A stretch of 64,000 nt of DNA, from NCBI RefSeq assembly GCF_028823535.1, contig NZ_JAQIYM010000005.1, forward strand, positions 248,001-312,000, read 5' to 3'. The position numbers and the translations under genes are program-made. The notes beneath the pieces are model-generated. The model ran no database searches and was not told where the DNA came from. It saw only the letters and a list, made by a program, of their open reading frames with translations. This DNA is from Pseudomonas serbica. GTDB lineage: Bacteria > Pseudomonadota > Gammaproteobacteria > Pseudomonadales > Pseudomonadaceae. Positions 9,451-21,177 of the stretch are shown here, piece by piece. The stretch's first letter is position 1. Every line of letters begins with the position of its first letter.

Positions 9451-10332
9451 TTACTTGACAGCCCAACCCGTCAGCTCGGCCAGGGCCTTGCCGATGTCTG
9501 CCAGCGAACGCACGGTTTTAACGCCTGCGTCTTGCAGAGCAGCGAATTTCTCGTCTGCAGTGCCTTTGCCGCCAGAGATGATTGCGCCAGCATGGCCCAT
9601 GCGCTTGCCCGGAGGAGCAGTCACACCAGCGATGTAGGAAACAACTGGCTTGGTCACGTGTGCCTTGATGTAGGCAGCCGCTTCTTCTTCAGCCGAACCG
9701 CCGATCTCACCGATCATTACGATCGCTTCGGTCTTCGGGTCTTCCTGGAACAGCTTCAGGATGTCGATGAAGTTCGAACCCGGGATCGGGTCACCACCGA
9801 TGCCGACGCAAGTCGACTGACCGAAACCGGCGTCAGTAGTTTGCTTCACAGCTTCGTAGGTCAGGGTGCCGGAACGGGAAACGATACCGACCTTGCCTGG
9901 CAAGTGAATGTGACCTGGCATGATGCCGATCTTGCATTCGCCTGGGGTGATCACGCCTGGGCAGTTAGGGCCGATCAGGGTAACACCCAGTTCGTCGCAC
10001 TTAACTTTAGCGTCCAGCATGTCCAGGGTAGGAATGCCTTCGGTGATGCAGACGATCAGCTTGATGCCGCCGAAAGCAGCTTCCAGGATCGAGTCTTTGC
10101 AGAAAGGAGCTGGAACGTAGATCACGCTGGCGGTGGCGCCAGTGGCAGCTACAGCGTCTTTCACGGTGTTGAACACTGGCAGGCCCAGGTGCTCGGTGCC
10201 GCCTTTGCCCGGAGTTACGCCACCCACCATCTTGGTGCCGTATTCGATGGCTTGCTGGGTGTGGAAACTACCTTGCGAACCGGTAATACCCTGGCAGATA
10301 ACTTTGGTGTCTTTATTGATCAGGACGCTCAT
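9451..10332 (-). CDS. sucD: Succinyl-CoA synthetase alpha subunit
   Basis: 293 residues. Catalyses, with SucC, succinyl-CoA + ADP (or GDP) + Pi to succinate + CoA + NTP in the TCA cycle. The CoA-binding Rossmann part is N-terminal ('[15 protein letters not shown]'), and the phosphorylated active-site histidine is in '[12 protein letters not shown]' (about 240-250). The ATG overlaps the sucC stop by one base (TAATG), ensuring 1:1 synthesis. It is the last gene of the sdh-suc cluster. Confidence 0.97.
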   Translation of the reverse strand: MSVLINKDTKVICQGITGSQGSFHTQQAIEYGTKMVGGVTPGKGGTEHLGLPVFNTVKDAVAATGATASVIYVPAPFCKDSILEAAFGGIKLIVCITEGIPTLDMLDAKVKCDELGVTLIGPNCPGVITPGECKIGIMPGHIHLPGKVGIVSRSGTLTYEAVKQTTDAGFGQSTCVGIGGDPIPGSNFIDILKLFQEDPKTEAIVMIGEIGGSAEEEAAAYIKAHVTKPVVSYIAGVTAPPGKRMGHAGAIISGGKGTADEKFAALQDAGVKTVRSLADIGKALAELTGWAVK

Positions 10333-11498
10333 TATTTGCCCTCCGCAGCTTTGACAACTTGTTGAGCAGCGTCGGTCAGGCTGGTAGCAGCGATGATGTT
10401 CAAACCGCTTTCTGCCAGTACTTTAGCGCCCAGCTCAGCGTTGTTGCCTTCAAGGCGAACAACAACCGGGATTTTCACGCCGACTTCTTTCACGGCGCCG
10501 ATGATGCCTTCGGCAATCATGTCGCAGCGAACGATGCCGCCGAAGATGTTGACCAGTACTGCAGCGACGTTGGTGTCGGACAGGATGATCTTGAACGCTT
10601 CAGTTACGCGTTCCTTGGTAGCACCGCCGCCCACGTCGAGGAAGTTGGCTGGCTTGCCGCCATGCAGGTTGACGATGTCCATGGTACCCATGGCCAGGCC
10701 AGCACCGTTGACCATGCAACCGATGTTGCCTTCCAGCGCTACGTAGTTCAGTTCGAACTTGGCAGCGTGCGCTTCGCGCGGATCGTCTTGCGACGGATCG
10801 TGGAAAGTCTTCAGCTTAGGCTGACGGTACATGGCGTTGGCGTCGATGTTGATCTTGGCGTCCAGGCAGTGCAGATCGCCGTCAGCCTTGATCACCAGCG
10901 GGTTCACTTCCAGCAGGGCCAGGTCGTGATCCTTGAACAGTTTGGCCAGACCTACGAAGATCTTGGCGAACTGGGCAACTTGCTTGCCTTCCAGACCCAA
11001 CTGGAATGCCAGCTCGCGACCCTGGAATGGCTGAGCGCCAACCAGTGGATCGATAGTGGCCTTCAGAATTTTTTCTGGAGTGTCGTGAGCGATTTTCTCG
11101 ATGTCCACGCCACCTTCGGTGGAAGCCATGAACACGATACGACGGCTCGAACGGTCAACGACAGCGCCCAGGTACAGCTCTTTAGCGATATCAGTGCACG
11201 ATTCAACCAGGATCTTGGTGACTGGCTGGCCATTGGCGTCAGTCTGGTAAGTCACCAGACGCTTGCCCAGCCACTGCTGTGCGAAGGCCTTGGCGTCTTC
11301 TTTGCTGCGAACCAGCTTTACGCCGCCCGCTTTACCGCGACCACCGGCGTGGACCTGGGCTTTGACAACCCACTCGCTGCCGCCGATCTTGTCGCAAGCT
11401 TCTGCTGCTGCTTCCGGGGTGTCTACTGCATAACCAGTGGAAACTGGCAGGCCGTATTCAGCGAACAGCTGCTTACCCTGATACTCGTGAAGATTCAT
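10332..11498 (-). CDS. sucC: Succinyl-CoA synthetase beta subunit
   Basis: 388 residues, the usual length. ATP-grasp domain (about 1-240) with '[16 protein letters not shown]' near the N-terminus; the C-terminal flavodoxin-like domain contains '[16 protein letters not shown]'. It partners with SucD in an alpha2beta2 or alpha-beta enzyme. Directly upstream of and coupled to sucD; separated from lpd by about 196 bases containing small inverted repeats. Confidence 0.97.
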   Translation of the reverse strand: MNLHEYQGKQLFAEYGLPVSTGYAVDTPEAAAEACDKIGGSEWVVKAQVHAGGRGKAGGVKLVRSKEDAKAFAQQWLGKRLVTYQTDANGQPVTKILVESCTDIAKELYLGAVVDRSSRRIVFMASTEGGVDIEKIAHDTPEKILKATIDPLVGAQPFQGRELAFQLGLEGKQVAQFAKIFVGLAKLFKDHDLALLEVNPLVIKADGDLHCLDAKINIDANAMYRQPKLKTFHDPSQDDPREAHAAKFELNYVALEGNIGCMVNGAGLAMGTMDIVNLHGGKPANFLDVGGGATKERVTEAFKIILSDTNVAAVLVNIFGGIVRCDMIAEGIIGAVKEVGVKIPVVVRLEGNNAELGAKVLAESGLNIIAATSLTDAAQQVVKAAEGK

Positions 11499-11694
11499 GC
11501 TTTTTACCGTCTTCGTTAGGTACTGCGCATTCGGTGCTGCACTTGTTCAAGTGCCGCACCACCTGTGACTGCTGCTTGCGTAGCCTTTCCGGACAACCGG
11601 TGCAGCTACGCAAGACTGCGTCCAGCGGATATTCCGCGGTGAGTCTTGCATGCAAGGCTCACGACGGGCCAAACCGCCGTGGTTTCTTATTGTC

Positions 11695-13131
<1,437 letters not shown>

Positions 13132-13168
13132 TCAAAAAATCCTCTTTAGCGAAAAGCTTCAAGCCGCA

Positions 13169-13215
13169 AGCTGCAAGCCAAGCCGCGGGTTTTCCGCGAG
13201 CTCGAGCTTGCAGCT
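13169..13215. repeat. Inverted repeat between lpd and sucB
   Basis: AGCTGCAAGC (13169-13178) is repeated inverted as GCTTGCAGCT (13206-13215), enclosing a GC-rich palindrome CCGCGGGTTTTCCGCG. It resembles another intergenic repeat class of Pseudomonas ('AAGCTGCAAGC' type) and may form an operon-internal mRNA hairpin. Confidence 0.7.
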
Positions 13216-13229
13216 CATGGCTGCTTCTA

Positions 13230-14450
13230 TCAGATATCCAGCAACAGACGAGCCGGATCTTCCAGCAGGTTCTTGATGGTCACCAGGAAAGTCACAGCTT
13301 CTTTGCCATCGATCAGACGGTGATCGTAGGACAGTGCCAGGTACATCATCGGACGGATAACGACCTGGCCGTTGATGGCCATCGGACGCTGGATGATGTT
13401 GTGCATGCCCAGGATGGCTGCTTGTGGCGGGTTGACGATCGGGGTCGACATCATCGAACCGAAGGTACCGCCGTTGGTGATGGTGAAGGTACCACCGGTC
13501 ATTTCGTCCATCGACAGTTTGCCGTCGCGGGCTTTCTTGCCGAAGGTGGCGATGCCGCCTTCGATTTCAGCCAGGCTCATCAGTTCGGCGTTACGCAGAA
13601 CCGGTACAACCAGGCCGCGATCGCTGGAAACTGCAACGCCGACGTCAGCGTAGCCGTGGTAAACGATGTCACCGCCGTCGATCGACGCGTTGACAGCCGG
13701 GAAGCGCTTCAGCGCTTCGGTGGCCGCTTTCACGAAGAACGACATGAAGCCCAGGCGCACGCCGTTGTGGGACTTCTCGAACAGATCCTTGTACTTCGAA
13801 CGCAGGGCCATGACTTCGGTCATGTCGACTTCGTTGAACGTGGTCAGCATCGCCATGTTCGACTGGGCTTCTACCAGGCGCTTGGCCACGGTAGCGCGAA
13901 CGCGGGTCATCGGAACGCGCTTCTCGATGCGATCGCCAGCAGCGAATACTGGAGCAGCAGCGGCAGGTGCAGCAGCCTTGGCAGGCGCGGCAGCCGGAGC
14001 GGCTTTCTTGGCAGCAACGGCTGCAACCACGTCTTCCTTGGTCACACGGCCGCCTTTGCCGGTGCCGGCAACGGAAGCGATGTTGATACCGTTTTCTTCA
14101 GCCAGCTTGCGGGCAGCCGGTGCAGCAACAGGATCGTCTTCGCCTTCGGCAGCTGGAGCAGCAGCTTGGGCAGCGGCGGCCGGAGCAGCAGCGGCTGGAG
14201 CGGCAGCAGCGCCGCCCGCTTCGATGGAGCCCAGGACTTCGTCGGACAGAACGGTGTCGCCTTCGTTCTTGACGATAGCGCCCAGCACGCCGTCAGCGGT
14301 AGCCAACACTTCGAGTACGACTTTATCGGTTTCGATGTCGACGATCAGTTCGTCGCGCTTGACCGCGTCGCCCGGTTGTTTGTGCCAAGTGGCAACGGTG
14401 CCGTCGGCAACCGATTCCGGGAAAGTGGGGGCTTTGATTTCGATAGCCAT
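13230..14450 (-). CDS. sucB: Dihydrolipoyllysine succinyltransferase (E2 of 2-oxoglutarate dehydrogenase)
   Basis: 406 residues. N-terminal lipoyl domain with the lipoylated lysine in '[12 protein letters not shown]' (about Lys43); Ala/Pro-rich linkers at about 80-118 and 143-172; E1/E3-binding domain at about 108-145 ('[11 protein letters not shown]'); catalytic domain with '[13 protein letters not shown]' containing the active-site His-Asp-Gly. Transfers the succinyl group to CoA and forms the core of the complex. It lies 42 bases after sucA. Confidence 0.97.
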   Translation of the reverse strand: MAIEIKAPTFPESVADGTVATWHKQPGDAVKRDELIVDIETDKVVLEVLATADGVLGAIVKNEGDTVLSDEVLGSIEAGGAAAAPAAAAPAAAAQAAAPAAEGEDDPVAAPAARKLAEENGINIASVAGTGKGGRVTKEDVVAAVAAKKAAPAAAPAKAAAPAAAAPVFAAGDRIEKRVPMTRVRATVAKRLVEAQSNMAMLTTFNEVDMTEVMALRSKYKDLFEKSHNGVRLGFMSFFVKAATEALKRFPAVNASIDGGDIVYHGYADVGVAVSSDRGLVVPVLRNAELMSLAEIEGGIATFGKKARDGKLSMDEMTGGTFTITNGGTFGSMMSTPIVNPPQAAILGMHNIIQRPMAINGQVVIRPMMYLALSYDHRLIDGKEAVTFLVTIKNLLEDPARLLLDI

Positions 14451-14492
14451 TATCTGTGGGTCCTTAAATTCGGTTTCAGGTGCGCGAAGGCG

Positions 14493-17324
14493 TTAAACAG
14501 TAAAGGCGTCTTGCAGCAGTTTTTCCTGCTGCTCGGCGTGCATCGATGCGTAACCGCATGCCGGTGCAGCAGAAGCCTCACGGCCCGCGTACTCGAGTAC
14601 GAGGGACTTGTTGAGGTTGCTGATGCTGCGACGCATGTGGTGTTGGCTGCAGTACCACGCACCCTGGTTCATCGGCTCTTCCTGACACCACACGGCATGC
14701 TTGACGTTGGTGTAAGGCGCCAGGACTTCTTTCAAGTCGTCCTCAGGGAATGGGTACAGCTGCTCGATACGCACGATGGCGATATCGTCACGGCCTTCGG
14801 CACGACGTTTTTCCAGCAGGTCGTAGTAGACCTTGCCGCTACACAGGACAACGCGCTCGACCTTTTTCGGGTCTTGGGCGTCGATTTCCGGGATAACGGT
14901 CTGGAAGGAACCTTCGGCCAGATCTTCCAGGGTCGAGATGGCCAGCTTGTGGCGCAACAGCGACTTCGGAGTCAGGACTACCAGTGGCTTGCGCAGCGGG
15001 CGAATCACCTGACGGCGCAGCAAGTGGTAGATCTGTGCCGGCGTCGTCGGCATGCACACCTGGATGTTGTGCTCGGCGCACAGCTGCAGGTAACGCTCCA
15101 GACGAGCCGAGGAGTGCTCCGGCCCCTGACCTTCATAACCGTGCGGCAGCAGCATGGTCAGACCGCACAGACGGCCCCACTTGTGCTCGCCACTGGTGAT
15201 GAACTGGTCGATTACAACCTGGGCGCCGTTGGCGAAGTCGCCGAACTGGGCTTCCCAGATAACCAGGGCATTTGGCGTGGTGGTCGAGTAACCGTACTCG
15301 AACGCCAGCACCGCTTCTTCGGACAGGAACGAGTCGTACAGGTCAAAACGTGGCTGACCGTCGTACAGGTTCTGCAGCGGGATGTAGGTGCCCGCGTCCT
15401 TCTGGTTGTGCAACACGGCATGACGGTGCGAGAACGTACCGCGGCCGATGTCCTGGCCAGTCATGCGGATCGGGTGACCTTCGAACGCCAGGGTCGCGTA
15501 CGCCATGGTTTCGGCGTAACCCCAGTTGATCGGCAGGCCGCCGGCTTGCATCTTCTGACGGTCTTCGTAGATCTTCGCAACCTGGCGCTGAACCACGAAG
15601 CCTTCCGGGATTTCCAGCAGCTTGGCGGACAGTTCCTGCAAGGTCTTCAGATCGAAGCGAGTGTCGTGACGCGCGGTCCAGGCGTGGCCCAGATACGGAC
15701 GCCAGTCCACGAACAACTCTTTGTTCGGCTCTTTGACCAGGCTTTTCACTACGTGCAGACCGTTGTCCAGCGCGTTGCGGTATTCGTCGACCTTGGCCTG
15801 AACACGTTCAGCGTCCAACACACCGGCCTGGGTCAGGCGATCGGCGTACAGCTCACGGGTAGTGCGCTGCTTGGTGATCTGCTGATACATGATCGGCTGG
15901 GTGCCGCTTGGCTCGTCGGCCTCGTTGTGGCCGCGACGACGGTAGCAGACCAGGTCGATCACCACGTCACGCTTGAACTGCATGCGGTAGTCGATGGCCA
16001 GCTGGGTCACGAACAACACGGCTTCCGGATCATCGCCATTCACATGGAGGATCGGCGCCTGGATCATTTTCGCAACGTCGGTCGCGTACTCGGTGGAACG
16101 CGAGTCCAGCGGGTTGCTGATGGTGAAACCAACCTGGTTGTTGATCACGATGTGCACGGTACCGCCGGTCTTGAAACCGCGGGTCTGCGACATCTGGAAG
16201 GTTTCCATCACCACGCCTTGACCGGCGAATGCCGCGTCACCGTGGATGGAGATCGGCAGGACCTTCTCGCCGGTCAGGTCATTGCGACGGTCCTGGCGGG
16301 CGCGAACAGAACCCTCGACCACCGGGGAAACGATTTCCAGGTGGGACGGGTTGAACGCCATGGCCAGGTGAACTTCACCGCCGGTGGTCATTACGTTGGA
16401 CGAGAAGCCCTGGTGATACTTGACGTCACCGGAACCCAGCTCGACCTTCTTCTTGCCTTCGAACTCGTCGAACAGCTCACGCGGGTTCTTGCCGAAGGTG
16501 TTGACCAGCACGTTCAGACGGCCACGGTGGGCCATGCCGATGACGATTTCCTTGGTGCCGTAGGAACCGGAACGCTGGATCAGCTCGTCGAGCATCGGAA
16601 TCAGGCTCTCGCCACCTTCCAGGCCGAAACGCTTGGTGCCCGGGTATTTGGTGCCCAGGTATTTTTCCAGGCCTTCACCGGCGGTCACGCGCTCGAGCAG
16701 GTGGCTCTTGATGTCGGCGGAGTACGTCGGACGGCCACGCACGCTTTCCAGGCGCTGCTGGAACCACTGGCGCTGCTCGGAATCGGTGATGTGCGTGAAC
16801 TCAGCGCCGATGGTGCGGCAATATGTCTGCTGCAACGCTTCGTGAATTTCGCGTAGGCTCGCTTCCTCTTTGCCGATGAACAGGTCGCCGGCACGGAAGG
16901 TCGTATCAAGATCGGCATTGGTCAAGCCGTAATGATTGATCGACAGGTCTGCAGGTGCAGGACGCTGCCACAGCCCCAGCGGGTCAAGCTGGGCTGCCTG
17001 GTGGCCACGCATACGGTAGGCCTGGATCAATCGCAGCACTTCAACTTGCTTCTTCTCGTGCTCACTGCTCACGCTGCCGGCGGAAACCGGTTGGGCGCGG
17101 CGCTGGTTCTTTGCCAGCAAGACGAAATGATCGCGAATTGTGGAGTGCGAAACATCGGTGGCAGAGTTGCCGTCAGCAGGCAACTTCTGGAAGTAGGTGC
17201 GCCACTCTTCTGGCACAGCGTTAGGGTCGTGCAGGTAGAGCTCGTAGAGCTCTTCCACATAGGCAGCGTTACTACCGGATAGGTAGGCGCTGTTCCACAT
17301 GCGCTGCATCACGCTTTCTTGCAT
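14493..17324 (-). CDS. sucA: 2-oxoglutarate dehydrogenase E1
   Basis: 943-residue thiamine-diphosphate enzyme that decarboxylates 2-oxoglutarate and passes the succinyl group to SucB. The N-terminal binding segment ('YVEELYELYLHDPNAVPEEW') is followed by the ThDP-binding half, with 'GMAHRGRLNVL' and 'IHGDAAFAGQGVV', and a transketolase-like C-terminal half ('GQDIGRGTFSHRHA'). The ATG at 17324 gives the family N-terminus. A hairpin between sdhB and sucA suggests that transcription from the sdh promoter is attenuated here and that suc may have its own promoter. Confidence 0.97.
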   Translation of the reverse strand: MQESVMQRMWNSAYLSGSNAAYVEELYELYLHDPNAVPEEWRTYFQKLPADGNSATDVSHSTIRDHFVLLAKNQRRAQPVSAGSVSSEHEKKQVEVLRLIQAYRMRGHQAAQLDPLGLWQRPAPADLSINHYGLTNADLDTTFRAGDLFIGKEEASLREIHEALQQTYCRTIGAEFTHITDSEQRQWFQQRLESVRGRPTYSADIKSHLLERVTAGEGLEKYLGTKYPGTKRFGLEGGESLIPMLDELIQRSGSYGTKEIVIGMAHRGRLNVLVNTFGKNPRELFDEFEGKKKVELGSGDVKYHQGFSSNVMTTGGEVHLAMAFNPSHLEIVSPVVEGSVRARQDRRNDLTGEKVLPISIHGDAAFAGQGVVMETFQMSQTRGFKTGGTVHIVINNQVGFTISNPLDSRSTEYATDVAKMIQAPILHVNGDDPEAVLFVTQLAIDYRMQFKRDVVIDLVCYRRRGHNEADEPSGTQPIMYQQITKQRTTRELYADRLTQAGVLDAERVQAKVDEYRNALDNGLHVVKSLVKEPNKELFVDWRPYLGHAWTARHDTRFDLKTLQELSAKLLEIPEGFVVQRQVAKIYEDRQKMQAGGLPINWGYAETMAYATLAFEGHPIRMTGQDIGRGTFSHRHAVLHNQKDAGTYIPLQNLYDGQPRFDLYDSFLSEEAVLAFEYGYSTTTPNALVIWEAQFGDFANGAQVVIDQFITSGEHKWGRLCGLTMLLPHGYEGQGPEHSSARLERYLQLCAEHNIQVCMPTTPAQIYHLLRRQVIRPLRKPLVVLTPKSLLRHKLAISTLEDLAEGSFQTVIPEIDAQDPKKVERVVLCSGKVYYDLLEKRRAEGRDDIAIVRIEQLYPFPEDDLKEVLAPYTNVKHAVWCQEEPMNQGAWYCSQHHMRRSISNLNKSLVLEYAGREASAAPACGYASMHAEQQEKLLQDAFTV

Positions 17325-17484
17325 GCTTGGTCACCCTCGGTTAGGGGAACACCACCGGTGTCGACACCGAGCAAACTTGCAGAAGTCCGAATGCAGCGAC
17401 CAAAACAAGCCACTAGGATCACACTGATAGTCCGGGTACCAGCCCGGATGCCCCTGCTTGTCTCATTTCTTCAAAATAAGAGCC

Positions 17485-17501
17485 GCAGCCTTTTAGGCTG
17501 C
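17485..17501 (-). terminator. Possible attenuating hairpin between sdhB and sucA
   Basis: Stem GCAGCC/GGCTGC with a 5-nt loop, followed on the minus strand by CTCTTATTTTG. A second GC hairpin (CGGCGC/GCGCCG region, about 17519-17543) lies nearer sdhB. These are the only obvious punctuation within the sdh-suc cluster. Confidence 0.5.
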
Positions 17502-17585
17502 TGCTCAGGTTAAAACTACGGCGCCGGTTGAAGCCTGCGCCGCAGCATCTACGGGTACAACAGTCTTACGGGTACTACGGCTGAA

Positions 17586-18290
17586 TCACACGCCGCTGGA
17601 GAGCAGCATGTTACGGATGTGACCGATGGCCTTAGTCGGGTTCAGGCCTTTCGGACATACGTTGACGCAGTTCATGATCCCGCGGCAGCGGAATACGCTG
17701 AACGGGTCATCCAGCGAAGCCAGACGCTCGGACGTCTTGGTATCACGGCTGTCTGCCAGGAAGCGGTACGCTTGCAGCAGTGCAGCTGGACCCAGGAACT
17801 TGTCCGGGTTCCACCAGAAGGACGGGCACGAGGTCGAGCAGCAGGCGCACAGGATGCACTCGTACAGACCATCGAGCTTTTCACGCTCTTCAGGGGACTG
17901 CAGGCGCTCGATGGCCGGAGCCGGCGTGTCGTTCTGCAGGTAAGGCTTAACCTTTTCGTATTGCTTGTAGAAGATGCTCATATCGACGACCAAGTCACGG
18001 ATAACCGGCAAACCTGGCAGAGGACGAACGATCAACTTGTTACCTTTTACAACAGCAGACAGCGGCGTGACGCAGGCCAGGCCGTTTTTGCCGTTGATGT
18101 TCATGCCGTCGGAACCGCAAACACCTTCACGGCAAGAGCGACGATAGGAGAAACCTTCGTCCTGCTCTTTGATCAGGGCCAGTACGTCCAGCACCATCAG
18201 GTCTTTACCACCGGTATCGACCTGGAATTCCTGCATGAACGGCGCAGCGTCCTGATCAGGGTTGTAACGATAAACACTGACTTGCAACAT
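17586..18290 (-). CDS. sdhB: Succinate dehydrogenase iron-sulfur subunit
   Basis: 234 residues. [2Fe-2S] ligands in 'SCREGVCGSDGMNING' (about 55-70); [4Fe-4S] and [3Fe-4S] ligands in 'CILCACCSTSCP' (about 148-159) and 'CRGIMNCVNVCPKGLNP' (about 205-221). Transfers electrons from SdhA to ubiquinone at the SdhCD membrane anchor. The start at 18290 ('MLQVSVYRY') is chosen over an in-frame site 9 bases upstream, from the family N-terminus. 11 bases after sdhA. Confidence 0.96.
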   Translation of the reverse strand: MLQVSVYRYNPDQDAAPFMQEFQVDTGGKDLMVLDVLALIKEQDEGFSYRRSCREGVCGSDGMNINGKNGLACVTPLSAVVKGNKLIVRPLPGLPVIRDLVVDMSIFYKQYEKVKPYLQNDTPAPAIERLQSPEEREKLDGLYECILCACCSTSCPSFWWNPDKFLGPAALLQAYRFLADSRDTKTSERLASLDDPFSVFRCRGIMNCVNVCPKGLNPTKAIGHIRNMLLSSGV

Positions 18291-18301
18291 GGCGGCCACC
18301 C

Positions 18302-20074
18302 TTAATAAGTCCGAATCTTAGGTTCAAAAGTCGGAACAGTCTTCGGCGAGAAGTTCACGGCACGCTTGGCAACGCGCTTCTCACCCGGGAAGTACAGGGT
18401 GTGGCACAGCCAGTTTTCGTCGTCACGATCTTCGAAGTCTTCACGGGCGTGAGCGCCGCGGGACTCTTTACGTACTTCGGCAGCGATGGCGGTAGCTTCG
18501 GCCACTTCCAGCAGGTTCTGCAGTTCCAGAGCTTCGATACGCGCAGTGTTGAACGCCTGCGACTTGTCGTTGATCTTGACGTTGGCGATGCGCTTGCGCA
18601 GGTCAGCCAGCTGGGCAATACCCTTCTGCATGTATTCGCCGGTACGGAATACACCGAAGTAGTTCTGCATGCAGTTTTGCAGCTCGCGACGCAGGGTTGC
18701 CACGTCTTCGCCATCGGTACGCTCGTTCAGGGCGGACAGACGCGCCAGGGCCGCAGTGATGTCGGCGTCGGTGGCGTCGTCGTACTCGATACCGTCGGTC
18801 AGCGCCTTTTCCAGGTGCAGGCCGGCAGCACGGCCGAAGACCACCAGGTCGAGCAGCGAGTTGCCGCCCAGGCGGTTGGCGCCGTGAACCGATACGCAAG
18901 CCACTTCGCCTACAGCGAACAGGCCCGGGATGATGGTGTCTACGCCTTCGGCGTCCTGGGTGATCGCCTGGCCATGAATGTTGGTGGCTACGCCGCCCAT
19001 CATATAGTGGCAGGTCGGAACAACCGGAACTGGAGCAACAACCGGATCAACGTGAGCAAACGTCTTGGACAGTTCGCAGATGCCAGGCAGACGGCTGTGC
19101 AACACTTCCTCGCCCAGGTGGTCGAGTTTGAGCATTACGTGGTCGCCGTTCGGGCCACAGCCGTTACCGGCGATGATCTCTTTAACCATCGAACGGGCAA
19201 CAACGTCACGACCGGCAAGGTCTTTGGCGTTCGGAGCATAACGCTCCATGAAACGCTCGCCGTGCTTGTTGATCAGGTATCCACCTTCACCACGGCAACC
19301 TTCGGTTACCAGTACACCGGCGCCGGCGATGCCGGTCGGGTGGAACTGCCACATTTCGATGTCTTGTACCGGCACGCCAGCACGCAGGGCCATGCCAACG
19401 CCGTCACCGGTGTTGATCAGGGCGTTGGTGGTGGAGGCATAGATACGGCCTGCACCGCCGGTTGCCAGGACAGTAGCCTTGGCACGGATGTAGGTGGTTT
19501 CGCCGGTTTCGATGCAGATGGCGATCACGCCGACGAATTCGCCTTGACCGTTCTTCACCAGGTCAACGGCGTAGTACTCGTTCAGGAACGTGGTGCCAGC
19601 TTTCAGGTTGCCCTGATAAAGGGTGTGCAGCAGGGCGTGACCGGTACGGTCGGACGCTGCGCAGGTACGGGCAGCCTGGCCGCCTTTACCGTAGTCCTTG
19701 GACTGACCGCCGAACGGACGCTGATAGATACGGCCGGTTTCGGTGCGCGAGAACGGCAGACCCATGTGGTCCAGCTCGAAAACGGCAGCCGGGCCTTCCT
19801 GGCACATGTATTCGATAGCGTCCTGGTCACCGATGTAGTCGGAACCCTTGACGGTATCGTACATGTGCCAGCGCCAGTCATCGTTCGGGTCAGCGGACGC
19901 GATGGCGCAGGTGATGCCGCCCTGGGCGGATACAGTGTGCGAACGGGTCGGGAAAACCTTGGTGATTACCGCAGTCTTGTGACCGCCTTGCGCCAGTTGC
20001 AGCGCTGCGCGCATGCCGGCACCGCCACCACCAATAATGATGGCGTCGAAAGAAATCGTTGGAATGTTAGCCAT
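18302..20074 (-). CDS. sdhA: Succinate dehydrogenase flavoprotein subunit
   Basis: 590 residues. FAD-binding '[19 protein letters not shown]' (about 12-30); the histidine for covalent FAD linkage is in '[10 protein letters not shown]' (about 44-53); substrate-site motifs include 'QFHPTGI' and, near 395-410, '[14 protein letters not shown]'. Oxidises succinate to fumarate on the cytoplasmic face of the inner membrane. Three bases separate it from sdhD. Confidence 0.97.
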   Translation of the reverse strand: MANIPTISFDAIIIGGGGAGMRAALQLAQGGHKTAVITKVFPTRSHTVSAQGGITCAIASADPNDDWRWHMYDTVKGSDYIGDQDAIEYMCQEGPAAVFELDHMGLPFSRTETGRIYQRPFGGQSKDYGKGGQAARTCAASDRTGHALLHTLYQGNLKAGTTFLNEYYAVDLVKNGQGEFVGVIAICIETGETTYIRAKATVLATGGAGRIYASTTNALINTGDGVGMALRAGVPVQDIEMWQFHPTGIAGAGVLVTEGCRGEGGYLINKHGERFMERYAPNAKDLAGRDVVARSMVKEIIAGNGCGPNGDHVMLKLDHLGEEVLHSRLPGICELSKTFAHVDPVVAPVPVVPTCHYMMGGVATNIHGQAITQDAEGVDTIIPGLFAVGEVACVSVHGANRLGGNSLLDLVVFGRAAGLHLEKALTDGIEYDDATDADITAALARLSALNERTDGEDVATLRRELQNCMQNYFGVFRTGEYMQKGIAQLADLRKRIANVKINDKSQAFNTARIEALELQNLLEVAEATAIAAEVRKESRGAHAREDFEDRDDENWLCHTLYFPGEKRVAKRAVNFSPKTVPTFEPKIRTY

Positions 20075-20077
20075 GAA

Positions 20078-20446
20078 TCAGATACCCCAGAGAATCTGCA
20101 CGCCCCAGACGAAGTAAGCGAACATCGCAACGCCGCATACTGCCTGGAACAGGAAACGTATAGCCGTCGCGGACTTGCCGAACGCCATTGGCGTCAGGTA
20201 GTCGGTCGCGATGGTCCACATGCCGACCCAGGCGTGAGCGCCCAGAGCAACAAGGGCCAGCAGGCTGAAAATACGCATCCAGTTATTGGCGAACAGTTCA
20301 TGCCATTGGGCGTACTCGAGGCCAGGGTTGGCCACGACGTATCCGATCAGGAAAATGAAGTAAGCCGCGAGAACGACCGCAGACACACGTTGCGCCATCC
20401 AGTCATAGAGGCCCGAACGCGACAGGTTCGTGACGTTAGTTACCAT
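20078..20446 (-). CDS. sdhD: Succinate dehydrogenase membrane anchor subunit
   Basis: 122 residues with three transmembrane helices (near 20-40, 55-75 and 95-118). 'GLYDWMAQRVSAV' near the N-terminus and 'LGAHAWVGMWTIATDYL', with its heme/quinone-region His and Asp-Tyr, are typical. The start at 20446 ('MVTNVTN') is two codons inside the longest frame and fits the family; it overlaps sdhC by 7 bases. Confidence 0.95.
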   Translation of the reverse strand: MVTNVTNLSRSGLYDWMAQRVSAVVLAAYFIFLIGYVVANPGLEYAQWHELFANNWMRIFSLLALVALGAHAWVGMWTIATDYLTPMAFGKSATAIRFLFQAVCGVAMFAYFVWGVQILWGI

Positions 20447-20814
20447 ATCCAAACTCCTGCCAGAACGATTACCACCACGGAAACGGCGATAACGATTTTC
20501 GAGCCCAGCTTGCCGCCTTCCAGCGTCTCACCGATGCCCATGTCCATGATCAAATGGCGCACACCGGCAACCAGGTGATACAGCAAGGCGGACAGGATGC
20601 CCCAAATCACTAGCTTGGCTAGCGGACTGGTCAGACACGCTTTCACCTGACCGAAGCCTTCCTCGGAGCTCAGCGACTTGTCCAATGCATAAAGCATGAT
20701 GGCAAGGCACACGAAGAGGATGACACCGGAGATACGGTGAAGAATGGACGTGTAAGCAGTGACTGGGAGTTTGATGGTCCTTAGGTCTAGGTTTACAGGT
20801 CGTTGGCTTTTCAC
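20440..20814 (-). CDS. sdhC: Succinate dehydrogenase cytochrome b556 subunit
   Basis: 124 residues with three transmembrane helices. The signature 'RPVNLDLRTIKLPVTAYTSI', then 'LHRISG' (with the quinone-region Ser/Arg), and 'LLYHLVAGVRHLIMD' with a heme-ligand histidine. A GTG at 20814 gives the conserved N-terminus; a TTG further upstream is less likely. First gene of the cluster, about 130 bases downstream of a readable promoter. Confidence 0.93.
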   Translation of the reverse strand: MKSQRPVNLDLRTIKLPVTAYTSILHRISGVILFVCLAIMLYALDKSLSSEEGFGQVKACLTSPLAKLVIWGILSALLYHLVAGVRHLIMDMGIGETLEGGKLGSKIVIAVSVVVIVLAGVWIW

Positions 20815-20948
20815 GGCTTTTTTTTCACACTGAAGAGCCCCTAACAATCAGGGCAAAGTTGTTGGGGAGTGCACTGGTCAGGTAACCACCACCCAGGGAG
20901 GCGACCCCCAATAACGCAAGCCCAAAAGCCCTTGGCGGTCGGCTGCCG

Positions 20949-20977
20949 AGTATAGACAGTTAGGCTACTAATGACAA
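20949..20977 (-). promoter_or_regulatory. sigma-70-type promoter of sdhCDAB
   Basis: On the minus strand, TTGTCA (20977-20972), a 17-base spacer, and TATACT (20954-20949). The predicted start near 20942 gives a leader of about 125 nt before the sdhC GTG, long enough for RNA-level control. Seen in sequence; activity is inferred. Confidence 0.7.
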
Positions 20978-21091
20978 CGCAAAGACCTCACCCAAACAGC
21001 TGATTGCACAACGGACATAAAAGGCGTAAATGGCAGGCAATTTCGAGAAAAAAGTACGGTTAAAGCCTTCTGGAGCAAGACTTTAGGCAAA

Positions 21092-21119
21092 TTGACATTC
21101 GGATTTATCTCACTATAGT
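21092..21119 (+). promoter_or_regulatory. sigma-70-type promoter of gltA
   Basis: TTGACA (21092-21097), a 16-base spacer and TATAGT (21114-21119), about 60 bases before the gltA ATG; an AT-rich stretch lies upstream. The RBS AGGAGG at 21168-21173 is near-perfect. Confidence 0.8.
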
Positions 21120-21177
21120 GGTGCGGGCCCTGCGTGGGGGGTCTGTCTGATGATTTCAAGCATAAATAGGAGGCCAC

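Larger units (their letters stand above)
20815..21177. other. sdhC-gltA divergent intergenic region
   Basis: 363 bases with no gene. Contains the two divergent promoters annotated here, about 115 bases apart at their -35 boxes, so shared regulators could control entry into and flux through the TCA cycle together. Confidence 0.75.

Noticed and set aside
13320..16856. Very long plus-strand open frame (1178 codons) opposite sucB/sucA
   Set aside because: It is the antisense shadow of sucA and sucB, produced by high GC at third positions; the translated text shows no domain pattern and the minus-strand genes are certain.
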